From DUUI01 sp964345765 (GTDB taxonomy: Bacteria > Bacillota_I > Bacilli_A > Erysipelotrichales > Erysipelotrichaceae): DNA of 30,571 nt. Location: the NCBI GenBank assembly GCA_964345765.1, contig CAYFSJ010000018.1:1-30571 (forward strand), written 5' to 3'. The translations under genes were made by a program, and so were the position numbers. Shown in pieces: positions 1-7,525 of this stretch. The first letter of the stretch is position 1, and each line of letters begins with the position of its first letter. The notes below the pieces were generated by a model. That model was not told the origin of the DNA, ran no database searches, and saw only the letters and a program-made list of their open reading frames with translations.

Positions 1-54
1 TGGATTACTCACGCTTAATTGGGATGAACCTGTCATCAGTAAAAGTGCTGAATA

Positions 55-735
55 TTAGGCATATAGATCATTAAATGATTTTGAATGTAATACTTGTCCA
101 ACCCTTGCTGTTTCAGATCCATATTTATCAAAAGTAACCCTGACTTCCTTAGTTAAGTCCAAATTCTCTTTTAGATAGATACTAGCTGTGGTTGATGTTC
201 CAGCTACGACCTTTTCAATTTCACTTTGATTCACCTCAATTAAATCCGCTTCCTGTTGAGTAAATGGAGTCGTTGTGGTCAGTTTTATGACTCTCATATC
301 TGTGATTTGAACATCTCTGAATTTATCAGCGATGGTTCCATCTAATTCTTCGTATGAAAAATCTGGATCATTTTCCATTAACCATATTTCAGCAGAACCA
401 TCCTGTTTGAATGACTCAATATAACGATCCTCATTTGTATCTTTTTCTGCCCAAATATTATCGCCGTCAACTTTCTTGACAATAAAACCAATATGACCTG
501 GTGCTTCAATTCTAAATTCAGCAATCTTACCAAACTCGTCTTCTTGGTTAAATTCAATTTCTTGGCCATCTTGCCCTTCTGGCCAAACCCATAAATTCCA
601 TCCATCATAATCGCCATCATGACGTCTGTAATGGATTGTGACATTGACTCCATCCGCTCTAACAGGAGTTGTTAAAGGGAGGACTAAAAAGAGTGTCACG
701 ATTAATAGCACAATTTTACTTATTATTTTCTTCAT
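55..735 (-). pseudogene. Truncated secreted pullulanase N-terminus (signal peptide + CBM41/PUD)
   Basis: This encodes a 226-aa protein with a clear signal peptide: a KK start, a hydrophobic core at residues 8-22 and a cleavage-like site near PVRA-DG. Next comes a starch/pullulan-binding CBM41 (PUD) domain at residues 30-125, recognised from the VTIHYRRHDGDYDGWNLWVW region. Residues 140-215 resemble the short beta domain that follows CBM41 in type I pullulanases (QITDMRVIKLTTTTPF). It then stops at TAA, just where CBM48 and the GH13 barrel would normally begin. The 54 bases left after the stop show no convincing GH13 continuation in any frame. It has an SD (GAGG at 743-746) and a TATAAT at 754-759, so it may still be expressed. 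A free-standing secreted glycan-binding protein is the alternative. Domain identity is solid; calling it a pseudogene is inference, because the downstream sequence is out of view. Confidence 0.6.
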
Positions 736-771
736 AAAATTACCTCAACTTCAATTATACATAAAAAGACC

Positions 772-1932
772 CTAATTCGCATTAGAGTCTATATTGAGTG
801 ATAAGCTCATCATGGCTGCAATGATACAGAGCACTCCAGCAATGAATAATATAATTGAATAAGAAATATACTGATGTAAGAAAGTACTGATAAGTGGAAC
901 TACAACAATAGGAATATTGGATGTAATTCCTGTCATCACCATATGACCACTAGCTCTTAAATGAAGTGGTGTTGTTAAGTTAACAATAATCTTTTGAGTC
1001 AATAATAAAAATGGATAGGAAATAAATTGTAGACCTGAGATGAGGATTATTTGATTTCCACTCAGTGCTAAACCGTATAACATATATCTTATGCCATAAG
1101 CAATGGCCGCAATCATAAGAATCTTTTTAGCACTATATCGTTGAATAAACTTAAATCCAAAGACCATCAGTGGAATCTCAACAATAGCTTGAAAACTCCA
1201 TAACAATCCAATTTGATGGTTGGTAGAGTTTAATTCAAGCATCTTATCGATGACAGTAATGGTTTCCATATTGAAGACTAAAAAGAGGATAAAGAAGATA
1301 ATGATACTTAGTGTAAATTGAACATTTGAAAACAATAAACGAATATGGGAAATCTTAAGTGTACTCGCATTAGCCACTTTTTGAGAATCACTTATATTAA
1401 TCGTTAAAATTCCGATAATAATTCCAACTAAAACAATTACTTTTGGTAATGCTTGATATCCTTGGGTTTCAATGATATTGGCAACTGCTAAAGATCCGAC
1501 TGCCCAACCAATCGAACCAAAAATTCGTATCAGACCAAAGTTTCTGAGTAATTCATCATTGATTTGTATTGACCAAGTTTCTACTAAATTACTGGATAAT
1601 CGAAAGAGTGCTAAGAAAATGGCGATCATTAAAAAGTAAAATGTGAGTGGCGTTTGAATTGACGCAAATCCCAAAGCACTGGATATGATCATTAAAACAA
1701 CGGTTAATTGAAAATAGATTTTGATGCGTTGATTCTTATCACTTAAATAACCAAAGAAAAACTGTGAAATAATTCCAATTAGGGCAGACGTAGTAAAGAC
1801 CCATGAACGGGTCCCTTCACTCATTCCTAGATGAGTCATATATGGAATTATTTGTGAGCTTATCATGGCATAAATAAACCATGACCAAAAGAATAATAAG
1901 AATAAACGTAAATATCCTAATTTATTACTCAT
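772..1932 (-). CDS. MFS transporter, LacY/MFS_1-like (probable sugar or nucleoside permease)
   Basis: This is a 386-aa polytopic membrane protein with about 12 hydrophobic segments, the usual size for the major facilitator superfamily. The loop between helices 2 and 3 reads GYLSDKNQRIK, matching the MFS signature (GxLsDrxGrr). Other features (FRLSSNLVETW, FGLIRIFGSIGWAVGS) resemble the LacY-like/MFS_1_like branch that carries oligosaccharides or nucleosides. The start ATG lies three bases after the stop of the SatD-family gene, so the two are almost certainly one transcript. The substrate cannot be read from sequence. The neighbouring pullulanase fragment makes a sugar plausible, but that is only context. 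Confidence 0.75.
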   Translation of the reverse strand: MSNKLGYLRLFLLFFWSWFIYAMISSQIIPYMTHLGMSEGTRSWVFTTSALIGIISQFFFGYLSDKNQRIKIYFQLTVVLMIISSALGFASIQTPLTFYFLMIAIFLALFRLSSNLVETWSIQINDELLRNFGLIRIFGSIGWAVGSLAVANIIETQGYQALPKVIVLVGIIIGILTINISDSQKVANASTLKISHIRLLFSNVQFTLSIIIFFILFLVFNMETITVIDKMLELNSTNHQIGLLWSFQAIVEIPLMVFGFKFIQRYSAKKILMIAAIAYGIRYMLYGLALSGNQIILISGLQFISYPFLLLTQKIIVNLTTPLHLRASGHMVMTGITSNIPIVVVPLISTFLHQYISYSIILFIAGVLCIIAAMMSLSLNIDSNAN

Positions 1933-1935
1933 GGA

Positions 1936-2595
1936 TTAACGTGCTTGATAAGCAGCTCGACGATATTGTTCAAGGACAACCGTCATTTCTCTCTTCAATC
2001 TTAAAATGTTGAAATATCCACTATTTTTAAGTTGTTGATTAAAGTTTTGAGGGCTAAGCTTTAATGTTTTAGCCACATCTTTTTGAATAAAATTTTCCAT
2101 AAAGCCATAAGTTAGTACTAAATAACGAACTAGCTCATATTGAGATTGACGCCAACGGGATTCAATAAAATCCGTCGTTCTGATTGCGGCATTGACCAAG
2201 TTTTCTAAAGAATTTTGTTTTCCTAAAGAAATTTGAATATGAGCATTCCCATAATCATTCTTTTCTTCTAATAATTCTAAAGCATGATGGGCATTCACTT
2301 TCCCACTCTCAATAATGGTGCTTCGATCGGCACTCTTATGTTGAGGTTCACAGAATCCAATACCAAATGCCATATCAAAATCAGATAAACCAAATTTTAG
2401 TTTATCAACCATTTCAAAGACATAGATTCCTTTTTCCAGTACCCCTTCAAAACTAATTTGATTGATTCTTTTGAGTGGTTCCGCAAAATCACTTGAATAC
2501 TTTGAATTTAAATTCGATAAGACTTGATCGATTTTTCTACTCATGCGTTGATTGCCTTTTTTGGCATCTCTAATTTTTCCAACAATTACGAACAT
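1936..2595 (-). CDS. SatD-family protein with C-terminal helix-turn-helix
   Basis: This is a 219-aa protein resembling the SatD family, which is named after the Streptococcus mutans sat operon and whose molecular function is unknown. The N-terminus (FVIVGKIRDAKKG, followed by a helix with R-x-x-R) matches the family opening 'IGDIxxSRxi'. The C-terminal 45 residues (FIQKDVAKTLKLSPQNFNQQ) form a plausible helix-turn-helix, so a regulatory role is possible. The start is the ATG at 2595, with SD AAAGGTGG about seven bases upstream; a GTG four codons earlier overlaps that SD and is unlikely. Its promoter is TTGATG (2641-2646), an 18-base spacer and TATAAT (2617-2622). It is first in a two-gene operon with the MFS transporter, so regulation or quality control of that transport is a guess. 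Confidence 0.6.
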   Translation of the reverse strand: MFVIVGKIRDAKKGNQRMSRKIDQVLSNLNSKYSSDFAEPLKRINQISFEGVLEKGIYVFEMVDKLKFGLSDFDMAFGIGFCEPQHKSADRSTIIESGKVNAHHALELLEEKNDYGNAHIQISLGKQNSLENLVNAAIRTTDFIESRWRQSQYELVRYLVLTYGFMENFIQKDVAKTLKLSPQNFNQQLKNSGYFNILRLKREMTVVLEQYRRAAYQAR

Positions 2596-2616
2596 TTTCA
2601 CTACCACCTTTTATTC

Positions 2617-2646
2617 ATTATAAAATGTTTAATGGTAAACATCAAT
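2617..2646 (-). promoter_or_regulatory. Promoter of the satD-like/MFS operon
   Basis: On the minus strand a -35 TTGATG (2646 to 2641) and a perfect -10 TATAAT (2622 to 2617) are separated by 18 bases. The -10 ends 21 bases before the ATG at 2595, leaving room for the SD. Confidence 0.65.
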
Positions 2647-2655
2647 AGAATACAA

Positions 2656-3522
2656 TTAATTGCCAATTATTTCTGAGAATGTGTCCCCATGTTCTAAATC
2701 ACCATATTCAAATCCACGATATAACCAATATTGTCTTTGTTCTGATGTACCATGGGTAAAACTATCTGGAACAACACGCCCTTGAGAACGTCTTTGAATC
2801 GTATCATCACCAATAGCATAAGCTGCGTTCATTGCTTCTTCTAAATCGCCTTCTTCTAAAACTCCAAACTGATCAACATGATGTGCCCAGACACCTGCTA
2901 AATAGTCTGCCTGTAGTTCAAGTGCAACGGAATAACGATTATATTCTGTTTGTGTTACTTGTTGGCGAATACGCGCCATTTCATCCGTTATCCCTAATAA
3001 GTTTTGAACATGGTGTCCAACTTCGTGGGCAATAACATAGGCCATCGCAAATTCACCACCAGCTCCTAAACGCTCTTCCATCATTTGGAAGAAACTTAAG
3101 TCAATATAAATCTTAGAATCTGCCGGACAATAGAATGGTCCAACTTGAGCGGATTGGAATCCACAGCCAGATTGAACTTGATCTGTAAATAAGACTAGTT
3201 GAGGCTCAACATAGGTTTGGCCAATATAATTAAATTGTTCATGCCAAATATCTTCTGTATAGGCTAAGACAACGGATGTGAATTCAGCCATCTCATCTTC
3301 ATATTCTTGTGTAATTTGAGGGTCTTGGTTAGTGATCCCTGGATTAGGATTGAGGCCACCACCCATACCATTAAATAAAAAGTATAGAACGAACATAAGG
3401 ATTAAACCACCTAAGCCTCCGCCCATCATCATTGGTGGAAAACCACCACCTCCAAGGCCTCCTGTTCTTTGACCACGACGATCTTCAACATTTGTACTTC
3501 GTCTACCGTCTCTCCATCTCAT
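2656..3522 (-). CDS. Membrane-anchored neutral zinc metallopeptidase (YpfJ/Zn_peptidase family)
   Basis: This is a 288-aa protein of the putative neutral zinc metallopeptidase family (PF04228, E. coli YpfJ type). It opens with the family's typical charged MRWRDGRRS stretch and a Gly-rich linker, then one membrane segment at residues 37-53 and an extracytoplasmic domain. The zinc-binding helix HEVGHHVQ is at residues 166-173, with E167 as general base. A second helix, ELQADYLAG (202-210), supplies the expected third ligand. Length and motif order are normal, so it should be an active peptidase; its substrate is unknown. The ATG has an AGGAG ribosome site seven to eight bases upstream. It stands alone between two operons and probably has its own promoter (TGGTAAACT-like extended -10 near 3557-3565). 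Confidence 0.85.
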   Translation of the reverse strand: MRWRDGRRSTNVEDRRGQRTGGLGGGGFPPMMMGGGLGGLILMFVLYFLFNGMGGGLNPNPGITNQDPQITQEYEDEMAEFTSVVLAYTEDIWHEQFNYIGQTYVEPQLVLFTDQVQSGCGFQSAQVGPFYCPADSKIYIDLSFFQMMEERLGAGGEFAMAYVIAHEVGHHVQNLLGITDEMARIRQQVTQTEYNRYSVALELQADYLAGVWAHHVDQFGVLEEGDLEEAMNAAYAIGDDTIQRRSQGRVVPDSFTHGTSEQRQYWLYRGFEYGDLEHGDTFSEIIGN

Positions 3523-3562
3523 AAATTGATCTCCTATTTCTTCTTGTTTTTAGTTTACCATA

Positions 3563-4612
3563 TTAGACAATGTGACTCCACGGAAATAACATGGATAAAC
3601 TATTTATTAATATGGATAATTCATTGTCATCAATTAATTTTAGGACTTGTTGATAATTTAAGAATTTAACTTCAACCACTTCCAATGGATTAAGTTTAAA
3701 ATTTTCAATCGATAAAGAATCATCCTCTAATTCATAATAATCATAATGGGTATTACCAATGGTACTTTGATGAGCTAATCGAATTGGTTTCTGACTTAAA
3801 TCAAGTCCAAGCTCTTCATTGACTTCACGGATAATAGCTTGTTTTGATGTTTCATTTTTACGGACTGAACCACCCGTTAATCCCCATTTTGAAGGCTGTA
3901 GTTTCTTATATGGACTTCGCTTTTCAAAGAGGACTTTTTTATCTTGTCTAAAGATAATAAAGACAACCAAATGATACTCATTTTCTTTTAATAGATGATA
4001 GTCTCTTCTCTTAATCACTTTAGCAGTTACTTTTCGATCTTTATCCATGACATCCCATAACTCATCTTCTTGATCAAAGTCATCTAAATATTCAAGGATT
4101 TGTTCAATATTATCGGAGACTAGAAATGAATGTTTGAGTGATTCTAGGATAAATCCATCTTTAATTCCTTGATTGATTTGTTTTACTAAACCGTCAAAGA
4201 AATTATCGAGATTATAAAGAACTAATGGTTTATTAACTAAGCCTATATGTGTCCATGATAAGACATCAATAACTTCTTCATAGGTTCCGATTCCTCCTGG
4301 TAAAGCAATGAAACAATCTGCTTTATCAACAATGGTTTGAATTCTTTGATGCATGGTCTCTGTTTCAATCCACTGATGACAACCTTCAAAGCGTAATTCT
4401 TTCGATTCTAAAAACTTTGGCATAATTCCAATCAAGTGACCGTTTGAATCGATTACATTTTGAGCCACTGCTTGCATATACCCGGTATTAGAACCACCAT
4501 AGATGATATCAAATCGACTCGATAGTTCTGGGACTAATTCTAGAATTCGACTTAGATATTTTTTAGTTGGATCAAATGAGGATCCACAAAAAATAGCACA
4601 TTTTCTATTCAC
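3563..4612 (-). CDS. LOG-family nucleotide phosphoribohydrolase fused to a Nudix hydrolase
   Basis: This is a 349-aa two-domain fusion. Residues 1-180 are a LOG/TIGR00730 'lysine decarboxylase-like' Rossmann domain: GGSNTG at 39-44, a catalytic-type Arg at R90 and PGGIGTYEE at 105-113. Such enzymes cleave nucleoside 5'-monophosphates to base plus ribose 5-phosphate. Residues 183-349 are a Nudix domain of the IDI-like/YfcD subgroup (opening LWDVMDKDRKVTAK), with a perfect Nudix box at 248-270 (G248, E254, R262-E263, E266-E267, G269). The start is taken as the GTG at 4612, nine bases from GGAGG; the TTG at 4621 abuts that SD. It overlaps the upstream alkyl-transferase by eight bases and ends the operon. 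Combined clean-up of aberrant nucleotides is an inference. The domain calls are strong. Confidence 0.85.
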   Translation of the reverse strand: MNRKCAIFCGSSFDPTKKYLSRILELVPELSSRFDIIYGGSNTGYMQAVAQNVIDSNGHLIGIMPKFLESKELRFEGCHQWIETETMHQRIQTIVDKADCFIALPGGIGTYEEVIDVLSWTHIGLVNKPLVLYNLDNFFDGLVKQINQGIKDGFILESLKHSFLVSDNIEQILEYLDDFDQEDELWDVMDKDRKVTAKVIKRRDYHLLKENEYHLVVFIIFRQDKKVLFEKRSPYKKLQPSKWGLTGGSVRKNETSKQAIIREVNEELGLDLSQKPIRLAHQSTIGNTHYDYYELEDDSLSIENFKLNPLEVVEVKFLNYQQVLKLIDDNELSILINSLSMLFPWSHIV

Positions 4613-5036
4613 TTTTTTCAACCTCCAATAATAATTTCTTAATATGACTACCCCCAGTATAATTGCCTAATTGTCCATCTTTTTTAATGACCCGATGACA
4701 TGGAATTAAGATTGGGATTGGATTTTTTCCGATAGCTGTTCCAACTGCTCTAACTGCTTTGGGATGATTAATCTTTTTGGCAATCTCTTGATAAGAACAA
4801 GTTTGACCATACGGTATCTCTAATAAAGCTTTCCATACCTTTTGTTGGAATGGTGTCCCAGTTTCTATTTTGATCTTTAGTTGATGTGGTTGATTCTTAA
4901 AGAACTTATCAAACTCATCGTAGTAAAGTCCATCGATTGCATTCTCTTGTTTTTCAAAAGAAATGGCGATGACCTGATTTTCCGTTAGTGAGACCCAAAA
5001 ATCTAAGCCATAAAAGGTCAAGTGAGATATGACCAT
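4605..5036 (-). CDS. ogt: Methylated-DNA-[protein]-cysteine S-methyltransferase
   Basis: This 143-aa suicide repair enzyme transfers methyl groups from O6-methylguanine (and O4-methylthymine) to its own cysteine. The active-site motif IPCHRV places the acceptor at C113. The DNA-binding region TPFQQKVWKALLEIPYGQT (61-79) has the typical Ogt/MGMT pattern, and HPKAVRAVGTAIGKNP supplies the 'arginine finger' helix. It is at the short end for the family because the N-terminal ribonuclease-H-like domain is abbreviated (about 60 residues). Its ATG overlaps the last base of the MgtE stop (TAATG), showing translational coupling. Confidence 0.92.
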   Translation of the reverse strand: MVISHLTFYGLDFWVSLTENQVIAISFEKQENAIDGLYYDEFDKFFKNQPHQLKIKIETGTPFQQKVWKALLEIPYGQTCSYQEIAKKINHPKAVRAVGTAIGKNPIPILIPCHRVIKKDGQLGNYTGGSHIKKLLLEVEKSE

Positions 5037-5704
5037 TAGACCAGTCGCTCAATCACAAAGGTTGCCAGTCCTAAAAGGAATAAGAAACCAAAGATATCAG
5101 TACAGGCAGTCACAAAAACACCTGATGAAATGGCTGGATCAATATGTAAGGAATCTAAAATATATGGAACAAAGAAACCGGCAATAACAGCCACTAATGT
5201 GTTAAGAATCATGGCTAGAGCGACAATCAGTCCTAAAGTATAATTACCCGAAATAAAGTAACCGATGGTTCCTGTGAAAAAAGCAATAACAAAGCCGTTG
5301 AATAAAGCAGCTCCAATTTCTTTAAATAAACTTGTTTTTAAATTTTTCTTATCTAATTCTCCTAAGGCGATGGAACGAGTAATTAAGGTCAGTGTTTGTG
5401 TCCCAACATTTCCTCCCATTCCTGAAACTATCGGCATAATGGCTGCTAGTGCGACCACTTGAGCAATGGCACTGGAAAAGAAGGTAATCACATAGGATGC
5501 TAAAAAGGCCGTAAAGAGATTGACAATTAACCATGGCAAGCGTGATTTAATCGTTTCAATGACGGATGAATCTACTGTTTCTTCAGGATTAACTCCCCCT
5601 AATTGGTGGATATCGGATGGATGAATGAATTCAAAAAGTTTGTCGAAATCACTTTCTGGGGTGTTCATTATTTGTTGATATAGTTCTAAGTTTTTATTAT
5701 CCAT
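5036..5704 (-). CDS. Half-size MgtE-type Mg2+ transporter (membrane domain only)
   Basis: This is a 222-aa protein matching the membrane domain of MgtE/SLC41 magnesium channels. The run TIKSRLPWLIVNLFTAFLA begins helix 1, and MPIVSGMGGNVGTQTLTLI is the hallmark loop and helix with the pore-lining GGNxGxQ. The ACTDIFGFLFLLGLA segment carries the conserved Asp of helix 5. Normal MgtE is about 450 residues, with an N domain and two CBS domains forming the Mg2+-sensing gate. Here only about 55 soluble residues precede helix 1, so the regulatory module is absent. The reading frame is intact, and both ends overlap neighbouring genes in an operon, so it is a genuine short form rather than debris. 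Ion selectivity (Mg2+, Co2+ or other) is inferred from family. Confidence 0.8.
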   Translation of the reverse strand: MDNKNLELYQQIMNTPESDFDKLFEFIHPSDIHQLGGVNPEETVDSSVIETIKSRLPWLIVNLFTAFLASYVITFFSSAIAQVVALAAIMPIVSGMGGNVGTQTLTLITRSIALGELDKKNLKTSLFKEIGAALFNGFVIAFFTGTIGYFISGNYTLGLIVALAMILNTLVAVIAGFFVPYILDSLHIDPAISSGVFVTACTDIFGFLFLLGLATFVIERLV

Positions 5705-6209
5705 ATTGAGCCCTTTCTAATAAATATTTTCTTAAGAATAGTTCTGCTAAACTATTGGGTTTAATAAATCTCTGTGCTTCTGATAGTTCAAACCAGGTTG
5801 CTTCATCGATTTCATGGTTAAATTGACTGACATCTTCATTGGCTAATGTCACGATAAAGTTAATCATTAAGGTGTTTGTTTTCTTAAAGTACTTTGTGTC
5901 ATTAAAGGTCATCTTAATGACTTCTTGATTGAGCTCTTCTTTAATTTCTCGGATCAAACATTCTTGGGCATCTTCTCCTCTATTGATATAGCCTGCGACA
6001 AATCGATAATGGTCAAGTCCATATTGTTTGACTAGTAAAATTTTGTCTTGTTGGGGATTGAGTATGATGCATGAGGTTGCGCAATTGAAAGGGTCAAATT
6101 GAAATTGTTGACATTGCTCACAGTAACTAATTTGACCCTCATGTTGTAAATGTTTTTTAATTAGGAGCGTTCCACATTCTATACAAAAATTATTTTCTAT
6201 TAGAAACAT
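5697..6209 (-). CDS. Zinc-ribbon Nudix hydrolase (NudC-like)
   Basis: This is a 170-aa Nudix enzyme with an N-terminal zinc ribbon (C9, C12, C30, C33), the architecture of NADH pyrophosphatases and NAD-decapping NudC. The Nudix box spans 73-95: G73, E79, R87-E88 and E91-E92 are present, with Asn at the usual Gly94 position. The SQPWPFPxS motif that marks true NudC downstream of the box is missing; the equivalent segment reads KTNTLMINFIV. The substrate could therefore be another nucleoside diphosphate derivative. It lies 15 bases after the phosphatase gene, and its end overlaps the mgtE-like start by eight bases. It is the second Nudix domain encoded in this operon. Confidence 0.82.
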   Translation of the reverse strand: MFLIENNFCIECGTLLIKKHLQHEGQISYCEQCQQFQFDPFNCATSCIILNPQQDKILLVKQYGLDHYRFVAGYINRGEDAQECLIREIKEELNQEVIKMTFNDTKYFKKTNTLMINFIVTLANEDVSQFNHEIDEATWFELSEAQRFIKPNSLAELFLRKYLLERAQYG

Positions 6210-6224
6210 GTTTTCTCCCTTCTT

Positions 6225-6965
6225 TTATTTAGTATAATCGATTAGTTTCATGACGACATCTTTTTGACCAAACACAAAGACTGATTCTTGGTCAATTCTT
6301 TTAGGTGTCTTATCGAGGTTTAAACAGACTAAGCCTAATTCTTCAGCAAAGATTAACATTGGGGCAATATCCCAAGGACTTGAGATTCTGATTCCATAAG
6401 CACCGATGGCTCCGTTAATGACGTTGATTCCTTCAATACAACAAGATCCAATATAACGTAGACCACAGGTCGATTTAATAATGGCTCTTGGGTCTGGTAA
6501 TCTTAATAAAAAGTCGGCACTAAAGGATAGTAAGGAATTATCATAATTGTTTTCATAGTGGGCACTAAATTTTTCTCTATTGAGTGTGACCCCTTGTCCT
6601 TTGATGGCATGATAAATATCGCGCTGGATGACATCTACCATGAACCCTTCGATTCCGACTCCATCCACATAATGAGCTAATAAAATTCCAAAGTTTTTCC
6701 TTTGTCGGACAAAGTTATTGGTACCATCTATTGGATCAATGATCCAAATTGAGCCTGTCATTAAATCAATATCTTGATCGGTTTCTTCTCCTAGAAATTT
6801 AGAGTCTGGATACATTTCTTTGAGCTTAGACGTTAAAAAAGCTTCAATTTCTTTATCGACATTGGTGACCAAGTCTTTCTTTGAAGTTTTTTCTGAGACA
6901 AAGACCTCTTCGTTCATTTTCTCTATGATTAAATCACAGGTGTCTAATAACAATTGATGAATCAT
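6225..6965 (-). CDS. Inositol monophosphatase-family phosphatase (SuhB/CysQ-like)
   Basis: This is a 246-aa Mg2+-dependent, Li+-sensitive-type phosphatase. Metal ligands are visible: GEE at 59-61, the DPIDGT signature at 77-82, and the C-terminal WDIAP with D199. Family members hydrolyse inositol phosphates, 3'-phosphoadenosine 5'-phosphate (CysQ) or fructose bisphosphate; the sequence does not decide which. In an operon with two Nudix enzymes and a LOG enzyme, a nucleotide substrate such as PAP is attractive but inferred. The start ATG overlaps the TGA of the upstream gene (ATGA). No SD-like run is strong there, so coupled translation is likely. Confidence 0.88.
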   Translation of the reverse strand: MIHQLLLDTCDLIIEKMNEEVFVSEKTSKKDLVTNVDKEIEAFLTSKLKEMYPDSKFLGEETDQDIDLMTGSIWIIDPIDGTNNFVRQRKNFGILLAHYVDGVGIEGFMVDVIQRDIYHAIKGQGVTLNREKFSAHYENNYDNSLLSFSADFLLRLPDPRAIIKSTCGLRYIGSCCIEGINVINGAIGAYGIRISSPWDIAPMLIFAEELGLVCLNLDKTPKRIDQESVFVFGQKDVVMKLIDYTK

Positions 6966-7348
6966 AGGATACTTTGTGAGAACTCCTGGACTCCTAATGG
7001 TTTATTGATGGCTGCTTCTAAATCTCTTAAAATCATGATGACGTCAATATCAATCATATTGACTCCTTCAATTTCCATCATTTTATTCTTTTCATTAACT
7101 AAATCAAATTCCCAATACATTCCATTATTTGTGATTGGACCGATATAATCTTGTGGTTTTAATTGTTTAATTCGATTTAGAATGTCGTTAAAAACCATGA
7201 TTTGTTCATCAGACATCTTTACAAAATGTTCATGCGTTTCGCGATCGTTTTTATAAAGATAACTTAATTTTTCATAATCACAGATTAATTCAAAGCGTTG
7301 TCCCGTATAGGGGTGAGTTGAGACTCTCAGTTTAATTATCTTTGCCAT
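6962..7348 (-). CDS. Conserved-looking protein of unknown function, first gene of the Nudix/MgtE operon
   Basis: This is a 128-aa soluble protein that I do not recognise. It is mixed alpha/beta: an N-terminal basic strand (MAKIIKLRVSTHPYTGQRF), a central helix with a Met/Phe-rich turn (FVKMSDEQIMVFNDILNRI), then a strand-turn-strand (IGPITNNGMYWEFDLV) and a final helix. It has no Cys pairs, membrane segments or recognisable catalytic motif. The ATG has no SD; instead a TAAAAT hexamer ends six bases before it (see the leaderless finding). The gene ends in TGA overlapping the phosphatase ATG, so it heads a six-gene operon. It is real on grounds of frame, coupling and codon use. Confidence 0.7.
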   Translation of the reverse strand: MAKIIKLRVSTHPYTGQRFELICDYEKLSYLYKNDRETHEHFVKMSDEQIMVFNDILNRIKQLKPQDYIGPITNNGMYWEFDLVNEKNKMMEIEGVNMIDIDVIMILRDLEAAINKPLGVQEFSQSIL

Positions 7349-7360
7349 ACATACATTTTA
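7349..7360 (-). promoter_or_regulatory. -10 element six bases from the start codon (leaderless candidate)
   Basis: TAAAAT runs from 7360 to 7355 on the minus strand, followed by six bases and the ATG at 7348. A good -35 is not visible (TAGAAG at 17 bases) and no SD lies between. Transcription would begin at or next to the A of the ATG. Confidence 0.45.
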
Positions 7361-7433
7361 ACAAGTTTACCTTCTAACTTCTACCTTAAACATAACTTAA
7401 AAGTGAAGTTTCATCAGATTTAGTCAATAAAAA

Positions 7434-7447
7434 TGAAAACGCTTTTA
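7434..7447 (+). promoter_or_regulatory. CcpA catabolite-responsive element (cre) upstream of pckA
   Basis: TGAAAACGCTTTTA matches the cre consensus TGWAANCGNTNWCA at every defined position except the penultimate C (T here). It lies seven bases upstream of the pckA -35 hexamer, a usual place for repression or for blocking polymerase. Glucose repression of a gluconeogenic gene makes biological sense. Confidence 0.6.
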
Positions 7448-7453
7448 TTGTGA

Positions 7454-7482
7454 TTGAGTTATCAAAGAAAAGGTCGTATAAT
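7454..7482 (+). promoter_or_regulatory. pckA sigma-A-type promoter
   Basis: TTGAGT (7454-7459) and a perfect TATAAT (7477-7482) are separated by exactly 17 bases. The predicted transcript start near 7489 gives a leader of about 37 bases containing the AAAGGAGG ribosome site at 7514-7521. Confidence 0.8.
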
Positions 7483-7525
7483 AAGGTCAAGAAGCTTTAA
7501 AATACTAATAATAAAAGGAGGAATT

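Noticed and set aside
2832..3035. Plus-strand ORF opposite the zinc peptidase, and similar antisense ORFs opposite atpA, atpB, bioY, tdh and the ABC genes
   Set aside because: No SD, no promoter, no recognisable motifs, and they lie fully inside strongly supported genes on the other strand.
7454..7525. pckA start at the upstream in-frame TTG (7454)
   Set aside because: It lies in the -35 box and has no SD; the ATG at 7526 has AAAGGAGG.
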